A stretch of DNA of 64,000 nucleotides from Utricularia gibba. Lineage: Eukaryota; Streptophyta; Magnoliopsida; Lamiales; Lentibulariaceae. Where the stretch lies: assembly GCA_002189035.1 (NCBI GenBank), contig CM007990.1, forward strand, positions 4,836,001 through 4,900,000, read 5' to 3'. The position numbers were made by a program, and so were the translations under genes. Positions 33,404 to 42,516 of the stretch are shown piece after piece (position 1 is the stretch's first letter; every line of letters starts with the position of its first letter). Below the pieces are notes generated by a model. It searched no databases and had not been told where the DNA came from. It saw only the letters and a program-made list of their open reading frames with translations.

Positions 33404-33745
33404 AAATTGCAAATCCAGCCCCTCTGGTTGGGCTATGCACATCAGAAACGTAGGTATCTCCCACTCAGAATGCTCCACTGGTTACGTCGTGTTGTTCTTT
33501 TCCGATCCGCAGCCGTGGCCCTCCAACCCGTCAGGATCATCAATCAACCAACACACACTTTGAAATGTATGTGAATGAGTTTCATGCGCTGACAGCAAGG
33601 GGCATAGCCAATGGGTCTCCAAACGATTCCACAACGTCGGATAAGGATTGGAACCTACAGCAGATCCAACTCGTTCCATGGCCTGCAACGGAGTTTGCAG
33701 GAGGGGTTGCCCCGAAAGAGAGGGACTGTAGAGGAAACCAACCCG
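33404..33745. repeat. Upstream module U, copy 5 (before BURP6)
   Basis: Shares ATGCACATCAGAAACGTAGG and the CCAAACGATTCCACAACG region with the other copies, but has lost the GAAGCAGGTTGGC segment through a small deletion around 33480. Confidence 0.7.
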
Positions 33746-33775
33746 CTGGTTGTATCTGATTGATCATGGGAATCT

Positions 33776-34190
33776 CCTATTAGAATAAATGATATCACGT
33801 CGATACTTGAAACTAAAAGAATCAATTATATAAAAACATGGTATTTTACTTTCATGTATGCTCGTTCGATTCATCGGATACTAGTTTTCATAATAATATC
33901 AAAATGTTTGTATTGATACATAAATTGAATAGTCAAGATGAATTTTGTATTGATATGAATTTAAATTAAAACAAAACAATGAGATGCATTAATCTTAGAA
34001 TACAAAAATTATACCGATATATAATTTAAGTATTAAAACAAATAATCTCAAATCATGAATTAAAATTAAAATAGTTAAATATATAATAAATCATATATCA
34101 ATATTAATTGATTAAATCTAATTTTTTCTAATATGATTTACATTGATTAAGTATTTGAATTTCATGCATACTTGTCCAATGCATCCAATC
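33776..34190. mobile_element. Degenerate TRIM-like element upstream of BURP6
   Basis: LTR-like segments start at about 33776 (TATTAGAATAAATGA) and 34031 (TATTAAAACAAATAATC). The decayed primer-site region ATAATATCAAAATGTTTG is near 33893. There is no coding capacity. Confidence 0.45.
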
Positions 34191-34333
34191 CTATTCTTCA
34201 CATTGCCGAACATGGTTCACGATTTTTGCATCTTCAATTTTTTGATTTTCTTCGATAATTTATGGGTAATCAATCACATGTCCATTTCCCCATGCAATGC
34301 ACGCAGCAGCCGCCACTGCCTGCCCAATGATAC

Positions 34334-34340
34334 TATAAAG
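34334..34340 (+). promoter_or_regulatory. TATA box of BURP6
   Basis: TATAAAG lies 71 bp before the start codon, in a promoter block nearly identical to that of BURP2. Confidence 0.65.
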
Positions 34341-34404
34341 GAAAGTGCTTCGTTTCAATTCCTGTATCCTCACTTGGTTCCCCTTCTCTTCTCTACAATC
34401 GGCC

Positions 34405-35578
34405 ATGTCTGCCATATCCTCCGCCAGCGCCACTTCTCCTCAGCCGCTCCACCACCGGCTCACGTGGTTGTTCGTCCTCGCCTCCGTTCTGATCTCCAGT
34501 AAGAAATCTTTTTCCTTTACTGCGGCTTCCCCAAAACCCAAGCATTATTCTGTATTTAACGATTGAAGGTGGTCGGGTTATCGGAGTTGAGAACCTGTTG
34601 ACGCCCAAAGCTTATGCCCTGAGCTACTGGGAGAAGCACGTCACCAGCGGTCTACCCAAGTCTGAGTTTCTGATGGATAAGGCGTCCCCGCTCACCGCCG
34701 CCCAATACGCCGCTCTCAACAAGATCGCCGACGATCAGAACGCCCTGTCGGCGCACATGCCGGAGCTCTGTTCACAGGCCAACCTTATGTGCTTTCCTAA
34801 TTCCGCCGACAGCTTCGACTTCGACAACCGTGACTTTCTCCGCTTCTACAGACGTCGCTATGTCAGGATATACAAGAAGAGCCCGGGCGAGAATAAACAG
34901 GATACCAATAGGGTGCCGCCGGGGATCTTCTTCAGGGAGGCGACGCTGAAGCCGGGAGTCACGATAACCATGCCGGACTTCACCGACAAGATGCCGGCAA
35001 GGTCGTTCCTGCCGCGCGCCATCGTCTCAAAGCTGCCCTTCGCCTCCTCCAAACTGGCGGATATCAAGAAGATCTTCCACGCCGGAGATCACCCAAGCAT
35101 GTCCCAAATGTTCACCGAGGCACTCGACGACTGCGAGCGGGAACCCAACGCGGGCGAGACGAAGCGGTGCGTGGCGTCGATCGAGGACATGGTGGACTTC
35201 GCCACCCTGGTGCTGGGCCAGAAGGTGGTCGCCCGTACAATGGAAAGCAAGGCCGGATCCAACACCACTGTCTTGCTGGGTGATGTGAAAGCCATCAACG
35301 GCGGGAGATTGACCAAGTCTGTTTCTTGTCACCAGACCCTGTATCCCTACTTGCTCTACTACTGCCACTCCGTGAACGGCATCCGCGTCTATGAAGCCGA
35401 GATCCTGGATCCAAAAACCAAGTCCAAGATCAATCAAGCAGTGGCCATCTGTCACGAGGATACCTCTTCCTGGAGCGCCGACCACGCCGCCTTCGTTTCG
35501 TTGGGTTCCAGCCCCGGGAAGATCGAGGCCTGCCACTGGATATCCGGGAGTGATCTGACGTGGGTTATTGCAGACTGA
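34405..35578 (+). CDS. BURP6: two-exon BURP protein with compensated indels
   Basis: Exons 34405-34498 (94 nt) and 34569-35578 (1010 nt) give 367 aa. Relative to BURP2/3/4, exon 1 has lost two bases at its end (ATCTCCA|GT instead of ATCTCCAAT|GT) and exon 2 has lost one G (GTCGGGTT instead of GTCGGGGTT). Together they remove three bases, so the spliced frame is restored (ISSGRVIGVENL) and the intron changes from phase 0 to phase 1. The variable cassette at 34814-34879 is DFLRFYRRRYVRIYKK-like: aromatic and Arg-rich, with no Cys. The BURP domain has CH-X10-CH-X27-CH-X25-CH-X8-W. The last part differs from paralogues (ACHWISGSDLTW). If the missing G were a sequencing error the gene would be frameshifted, so its status depends on that base. 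Confidence 0.85.
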
Positions 35579-35620
35579 GCAGAGATGACAAGTATGGAGA
35601 CCGTCCCGGTCAGAATAAGA

Positions 35621-35662
35621 GTGGTTTCCTTCGTTGTATGTACTGTACTGTGAGGAAACCAC
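35621..35662 (+). promoter_or_regulatory. 3' UTR stem-loop of BURP6
   Basis: GTGGTTTCCT pairs perfectly with AGGAAACCAC across a 22-nt loop that is unlike the other paralogues. Stem pairing is kept although the position of the arms has shifted. Confidence 0.55.
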
Positions 35663-35784
35663 GTGGTGTGGTGCTTGCCTTGTGTTTCACCTGTATTCCC
35701 AAGCATGTCGTATGCCCATCTTGTAATATATGTGTTAATTAAAATCAATGATTGCTTTTGATGTCTACTAATCTCCCTTAGGGC

Positions 35785-37287
35785 TCCAGGGCTTCACCCT
35801 ACGCCTATATAAGCTCACATCAATATACAATTTATTAAAAATATAAAACAAATGCTAATACTTTCTTGAATACAAATAAGAATTAAAAATATAAAAAAAA
35901 TACATATTTTTACTTTTTATGATGAAATCACATATATCTCCCCTAAAGGTGTAATCCGTTTGAACCGGTTTAAGTTTTCATTCGGTTTTGGAACCTAAGC
36001 ATTTGTACGGTTTCAATTTCGATTCGATTTCATAAATTTGAAAACGTGAAACCATCGATTGAAATCCGTATGACTTCTACCAAATCGACCGTTAGAAACT
36101 ATGAACTGTTGGTTCATTTTTTAAAGGATTAATTTCCAAGCACTCATAAAAACTATTGTGTGTGTCTAGTAAACACATCCTTTTTTGAGAAGATTTGCTA
36201 ATTATTTATAATGATTCTTAAGAATGCTTATGATCAATTTTGTACACCCATAAGAATAACGACTATTATGGATGCCTTTTTTTATTATCGATTTTATAGA
36301 CACACATATTGATTTAAGAGTGCATAGGATCAATTTTAGATACTTATAACGATTGTTAATGATGTATAAAAATAATTTTACAAAATAGATATTCATTTTT
36401 GGGCATTCACAACGACTTGTGTGGGAGTCTTAAAGCATATCATTCATTTAAACATTAATTGTTTGGTTCTAGTTTAAGTTCAATTCAGTTCAATGGTTTT
36501 GATTACGATTTTAAATCAAAATTGTTGATCTTGATTCTGGTTTCGATTCAATTCAATGTTTCATAATTTTGATTCCAAACTTAAATCGAAACCATAGTTT
36601 ATAGTGAATCACAGCTTATGAACCAATGATTTGTTAAAACCATACGGTTCCAAACCCAAATCCAACGGTTCGAATGACCTTTACTCTCCTCCGAGGACTG
36701 TTTTGTTGATTAGCAGCGAATGCGTCACGTGACAAACGAAGGACTGGGCCAGGCCCACCTTCTCTGTCCCCGTATGGGCCCAGTATAACGATCACGGGCC
36801 CCACATGCTTTGTGGCGGCTCAATATTGTTTTAGTGGTGGGACCCAATTTATTTTCCAACACTAAATCATGAATCTTGATGTAAAGCACCTGTCAAGTTG
36901 ATAACACACTAGATTACAGTAATGCTATGAAAATTTAAAATAATTCCAACAAATTTTACCACATATTTAATTTCTTTTAATTCTCAATTTTTGTATTAAT
37001 GCGTTATGTATTTTTGAACCACGTGCCCTATAACAGTTGTGTTGGGTGACGAGATAAGGTAAAAAGGAGCTTGGCCAGGCCGACGGGACGCCGTGATGCC
37101 GTACCATAATTCTTTTTATAATGAAGTATGTTATATTTAATATTTTTTAATTATTTTTTGCGTAGAAGTAAAATGATTTTTAAATATAACTTAGAATTAG
37201 ATCCATAGTTTTAAAATAGGGAGTGTTGGGCTGAAAATTAAAAAAAAAATGATTTAGTAATTTTCCCTACCGCTGGCTGCCACGAGT
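35785..37287. other. BURP7 upstream region with an extra block
   Basis: Homologous to 23683-24490 upstream of BURP5, except for about 770 bp (roughly 35940-36705) absent from the BURP5 copy. The ends of this extra block are rich in GGAACC/GGTTCC and CGGTT words in both orientations and could be a decayed transposon, but I found no clear target duplication. No gene seen. Confidence 0.55.
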
Positions 37288-37295
37288 TATAAAAA
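37288..37295 (+). promoter_or_regulatory. TATA box of BURP7
   Basis: TATAAAAA lies 55 bp before the start codon, equivalent to that of BURP5. Confidence 0.65.
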
Positions 37296-37342
37296 AAAAA
37301 GGGTTGTTTCTCGGTGAAATCCACCCCCATCTTCTCACAGCG

Positions 37343-38904
37343 ATGCTTCCCATAACCTCCTCGGCGGCACCCGCCGTTTCTCGTCAGGGGCGCCTCCACT
37401 TGTGGACGGTGGTCATCATCTTCGCTCTAATTTCCAACGTGAGAGATCCCGAACTCGGTTTTGTTTCCTGGACTGAATGAAGTAGCTTACTTTTCTATGT
37501 GATAATGGATACAGGTGGTAAGGGTCGGAGGAGGAGTTCATTCTGGTAAACCCGAGGATCATCTGTTAACTCCTAGAGCTTATCTCCTTCGTTACTGGGA
37601 AGAGCATGTCGCTGGTGGCTTACCCAAATCGGAGTTCTTGATGGATAAGGCGTCGCCCCTCACGGCGGCGCAGTACGCTGAGTTCTTAAAGGTCTCCGAT
37701 GATCCGAAAGCCCTGTCGGAGCGGTTGCCGGAGCTTTGTTCACAGGCTAACCTCATGTGCTTTCCCGATTCTAAGGAAAGTGTTAAGAACACATCATTGG
37801 TTATCGCTTTCATTCTCTACAACGAGTACAGCAGGGGCGGCTCTCAGAAAAATCAAAAGGTAACAAGCGAAGTTTCTTCTTCAGCTGGTTGAAGTAATTA
37901 CAGGATTTTAATTTTATAATTTAAAATAAATAAATCTTTTTTGTAAGAAAAAAACATTTATTCTTATTTGAATTATTTTTCTTCCATCTATTATCAGGAA
38001 AATATAAACCCAGAATTACTGGATGTCGACTTCCAGAATTACAACAAAGGAGGTCCTAAGAAGGTATTGAAATTACGCTGCAGATTATTGAAATTGTATT
38101 TTATGTGGAAAAAAAATGCATTTTTTTCATATTTCAAAGTTGGTATATTGTTTTGGACAGCCGGAGAAGCCGATATACTCCGGCACCAAATTCAAACGCT
38201 ACAACGAGTACCACAAGAACGCGGACGGCAACAACCGGGTACCGCCGGGCATATTCTTCAGGGAGGCGGCGCTGAAATCCGGGGCCCCGATGCTCATGCC
38301 GGACTTCATAGACAGAAAGCCCATAAGGTCATTTCTGCCGCGCCGCATCATCTCTAAGCTACCGTTCTCCTCCGACAAGATATCCGATATCAAGTTTATT
38401 TTTCACGCGCAAGACGACTCAAGCAAGTCCAAAATGTTCACGGAGGCAATCGAGGATTGCGAGCGAGCCCCTAACCGGGGCGAGACGAAGCGATGCGTGG
38501 CGTCGATCGAGGACATGATCGACTTCGCCACAATCGTCCTTGGCCGAGACGTGGTTGTTCGAACCATGGATGGTGCAGCAGGCTCCAATGCCACGGTGCT
38601 ACTGGGTAACGTCAGAGGAATCAACGGTGGAAGAGTGACCAAGTCCGTTTCGTGCCATCAAACCCTTTATCCCTACTTGCTCTACTACTGCCACTCCGTT
38701 AATGGCATTCGGGTCTATGAATCCGACCTCCTTGATCTGAAAACGAAGGCCAAGATCAACCATGGGGTTGCTGTTTGTCATGAGGATACTTCTTCCTGGA
38801 GCTCGAACCATCCGGCTTTCGCCGCCCTGGGCTCCGCCCCGGGTGAGATCGAGGTCTGTCATTGGATCTTTCAGAATGATCTGACATGGGTGGTTGCAGA
38901 CTGA
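37343..38904 (+). CDS. BURP7: four-exon BURP-domain protein
   Basis: Exons 37343-37438, 37515-37859, 37998-38063 and 38161-38904, all in phase 0, give 416 aa, the same plan as BURP5. Signal peptide 32 aa; N-terminal block TPRAYLLRYWEEHVAGGL; exon 3 repeat FQNYNKGGPKK; exon 4 starts with FKRYNEYHKNADGNN, followed by the BURP domain with all four CH motifs and the final W. It keeps the array-wide residues KRCVASIE and DCERAPN that BURP5 has changed. An ATAAATAA element about 15 nt after the stop is a likely polyadenylation signal, as in BURP5. It belongs to a duplicated block whose other copy carries BURP5 and the truncated stub at 26395. Confidence 0.92.
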
Positions 38905-39189
38905 GCGCAAGAATGTAGAAATAAATAAGTCTTGTGTTGCTTCACTGAAAGCTCAAGCTCCCAATGTGGTGTATGATTAAAAATATCAATGAATTAAATA
39001 TTTAAGAGATATTGAGGATGATGATGGCCACATGTGACCTGCGCAATCAACGTTTCAATGCCCGGCTTCGCGACAAGAATCAACAGAGGACATGACAGCC
39101 CTTGGAGACTGCCCCCCACCTAAAGCAAATTAATTGGAGAGCCTGTCGCGAGCAACGCTCAGTTGCTTTCTTCATTTCTTCACCCAGCT

Positions 39190-40673
39190 ATGGCGTCTGA
39201 TCATCCACTCCACCGCCGCCTGATGTGGCTGTTGGCCTTCGCCGTACCTCTAATTTCCCATGTAAGGAATCATAAGCTTCCACGCTTTGCTCATCTGTTA
39301 GTTGCACAACTAGTTGCACGGTGTTTAACCAAAACACAAATATTATCCTGAAGGTGGGAAGGGTCGCCGGAGGAGGAGAGAAAATTCCGTCGACGCCTAA
39401 AGCTTATCTGTTTAGTTACTGGGAAAAGCATGTCACCAACGATGCACCGCTCTCGGGGTTCTTGCTGGATAAGGCGTCACCGCTCACGGCGGCGCAGTTC
39501 GCCGAATTCCGTAAGATTGCCGATGACCCGAAAGCCCTGTCGCAACGACTGCCGGTGTTCTGCGCACAGGCGAACCTCATGTGTTTCAAACACCACGAGG
39601 ACTCCCCAGAACTGGAAGATCAAAAGGTAAAAAGCAGCTTGTGTATAAATTCATTTTTTAATTCCTTCTGTTTTCTTGAGCATGTTTATTTTTAAAACAG
39701 GAAAATAAAACGCCTCAATTCCAGACATACAACCAAAAGGGAGGCAGTAAAGAGGTAAACACGTTGAAATCGTGCATTTATTACAAAATTCAAATTTAAA
39801 TATTAATAAAATAATAATTTATAATAGCGAAATGAATTTAGTTAATTATTTTTTGACAAATATTTTTGTTTAATTTGTACTTAAAGTGCAAAGCCGTGTT
39901 CTGAATAGGGACATGAAAAGCCTCCGGCGGACTTTCCTCCGCAGTTCAAAGAATACAACCACTACCACAAGGACTTCGAAGGCTACAAGGGGATAAACAA
40001 GCCGGCGGCGCCGCCGGGGATATTCTTCCGGGAGGCCATGTTGAAACCCGGTACCCAGTTGCGGATGCCGGATTTTATCGATCAGAAGCCCAGAAGGTCA
40101 TTCTTGCCCCGCGCCATCGTCTCGAAGCTGCCCTTCGCCTCCTCCAAGATCTCCGAAATCAGAACTATTTTTCACGCTGCGAATGACTCAAGCATGTCCA
40201 AAATGATCTCCGACGCGACCCAGGGCTGCGAGCGTGTCCCCAACCGAGGCGAAACCAAGCGGTGCGTGGCGTCGATCGAGGACATGATCGACTTCGCCAC
40301 CTTCATCCTGGGCCGAAACGCGGAAGTTCGAACCATGGATACCCCGGCCGGCTCCAATGGCGTGATCTTACTGGGAGACGTGAAAGGGATCAATGGTGGA
40401 GAAGTGACCAACTCAGTCTCGTGTCATCAGACACTCTATCCGTACCTGCTCTACTACTGCCACTCTGTCAATTTCGTCCGGGTCTACGAAGCCGACATCC
40501 TGGATCCTAAAACGAAGTCCCAGGTTAACCATGGCGTTGCCATCTGCCATGAGGATACTTCTTCCTGGAGCCCCGACCACGCAGCCTTCCAGGCACTGCG
40601 CTCCAGCCCGGGAAAGACAGAGGTCTGCCATTGGATCTTCCAGAACGATCTGATTTGGGTTGCTGCAGATTGA
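39190..40673 (+). CDS. BURP8: four-exon BURP-domain protein
   Basis: Exons 39190-39261, 39354-39626, 39701-39754 and 39909-40673, all in phase 0, give 387 aa. Signal peptide of about 24 aa (LMWLLAFAVPLISH) with a start unlike the other paralogues (MASDHPLH). N-terminal block TPKAYLFSYWEKHVTNDA. Exon 3 is a repeat exon (FQTYNQKGGSKE). Exon 4 opens with FKEYNHYHKDFEGYKG and then the BURP domain, with the four CH motifs and final W conserved. It starts only 285 bp after the BURP7 stop and I see no clear TATA box, so it may depend on a short or shared promoter. The frame is intact. It is the most diverged of the short members and ends the array. Confidence 0.9.
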
Positions 40674-40726
40674 GTGCACAAGCACAGAGAAACGATCATG
40701 GAGTCCGCTTATCTCAGAATAATCGT

Positions 40727-40759
40727 GGTTTCATTGTATCTGGTCTCCAAGGAAACCAT
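40727..40759 (+). promoter_or_regulatory. 3' UTR stem-loop of BURP8
   Basis: TGGTTTC pairs with GAAACCA. It is a shorter form of the stem after BURP2/3/4/6 and lies at the same distance from the stop. Confidence 0.45.
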
Positions 40760-40779
40760 GCGTGTGTGGTGCTGCTTGC

Positions 40780-42516
40780 CTTCCCTATGCTAAATACATA
40801 CTTTACGAATACCCCTATCCATTCTTCAAGCCCTTAATGAGGCTTGCCTTGCGTATGCTAAATATATAGTTAACCCTAATCAATGTTTTTTCACATTGAC
40901 ATTTAGATATTAATAATTTTTTTAATTTAATTGTGGTATTTGATAAATTAATTTTTTTAATTATGATTATATTAATTTATATAATATGTATATATTTTAA
41001 AATAATACAGCATAATAATCGGATTCCTGAATCTCAACAATTGGATCGGGCCACATACACACTACTCAACAACCAACTAAACCAGAAACAGGCCCACGTA
41101 CGTTAGGGGCCCATTGAGCCTGGTTTTGCTTGCGCGGATTGTCCGGCCCATGAGCCCAAAAAACACGACTGATAAATGATGTTTTTGAGAAAACGTAAAC
41201 CCAAAAATAACTATCCTTTAGTATATATAGACCATAGGCTGGGCCCCGCCTGAGACGTAGGCGGGGCCCCTCCACAATGATCACTATCGTTGGGCTAAGG
41301 GCCACGTTTTGAAAATCCCAGGAATTGATTTCTTGATGACTTTGTTAATAGCGTTTTAAAGCAGGTTATTAATTAATTCCGACATTAAAAAATTGTATTT
41401 ATAAATCGAAAAACAATGAACTTGCGAGTTCAGAGAACGTTTTGTGATACTTTCGTGTTAGGGTTTGAAAATTGGGGAGGAGCAAAGGGCATAATCACAC
41501 TGCGACGAGGTCAATGCGAGTGCGATTAAAGGGTGCTTTGGGTTTGATTAAAGGCGTTAGCGTTTTCGAGGTGCGGTGGAGAATGTGCAGATTTTCCAAA
41601 GCGACAAAAATGGCGCCTTGCAGCCGGTGTGTCTCCGCGGCGGAGAGAGGATTCAGGCACCGTATTTCAGTTTTGCCATTGATTACTAATTTAAATGATA
41701 TGTGAAGCTTCTTGATTATTGAGTAAATGGAATTTTCATTAAAGACGAAAGCGAAACGACAACTATGGGGACAAGGTAAAAGCACTTGGCTCCCCACCAC
41801 TATTTATTGTTCTTTCTTGCTTTTTGGCCTGCTAGACATGCTCCTCCTGCAGCGCATCTTTTCAGTCAAAATCGCTGAATATTGAGCGTTTCCCCAGTTT
41901 TTTTTCCTTTGTTTTTAAATTCAGTGTGTGGAATTTGAACAAAGGTGAACTTTTTCCTGGAAAAAAGAAAAGGTTTTTGGGGGTGCAGTCCACATCTTGC
42001 GACAGGTTTGATGCCTTGCACTGTTGCAGCAGCGTATTGGTATTGGATGCCAAAATGCTGCAAATACGATCACATGTGCTGCCCAGAGCATTATACACGA
42101 TACAGTAAGGGGGTGTGAGTGCGATGCTAATCTTGAGAGGAGTGCGACGTTTCCTTTGAAGGGTCGCTGAGGTTGAAGTTTCAAATGCCTTCTTTGCCAT
42201 CATTATTGGAGGGGAAGGCTTTGGGATTTTCTTAAACCCTGAACGGGTTCAGATAATTCAAGGAATTCGGATTCCCAGATCTCAAAATTTCCTGTCTCTG
42301 CTGTCTTTATTACCTGGCATCTCTCATTTGTGTTGTTTATAGCTTCTTCACGGTTCTCTCCAATCTTCTCCAAGGAACTCTGTTGTTTTTGTTCAATATT
42401 GCATCTGGGTTTCCGATATCTGCATTCAGGGAAAACGTTTATTAGAAAGGTGATCCTATTTTGACAAACACAAGGTGATTCATGTAAAACAGGACAACTT
42501 TCTTGAGTTGGCTGGG
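40780..42516. other. Intergenic region and probable 5' leader of the NIK-like gene
   Basis: 40870-41060 is AT-rich. A GC-rich perfect hairpin lies at 41241-41269. From about 41460 the composition becomes more balanced. An open frame at 41472-41705 and several on the minus strand near 41860-42200 have no recognisable domain. The part nearest the gene is probably 5' UTR or promoter. Confidence 0.45.
41241..41269. other. Perfect GC-rich inverted repeat
   Basis: GGGCCCCGCCT and AGGCGGGGCCC form an 11-bp perfect stem around the 7-base loop GAGACGT. The surroundings are AT-rich. It could be a transcript hairpin or the end of a small element; nothing decides. Confidence 0.7.

Noticed and set aside
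41472-42203. Small frames before the NIK-like gene on both strands
   Set aside because: Probably 5' leader or promoter; no domain and no shared family.
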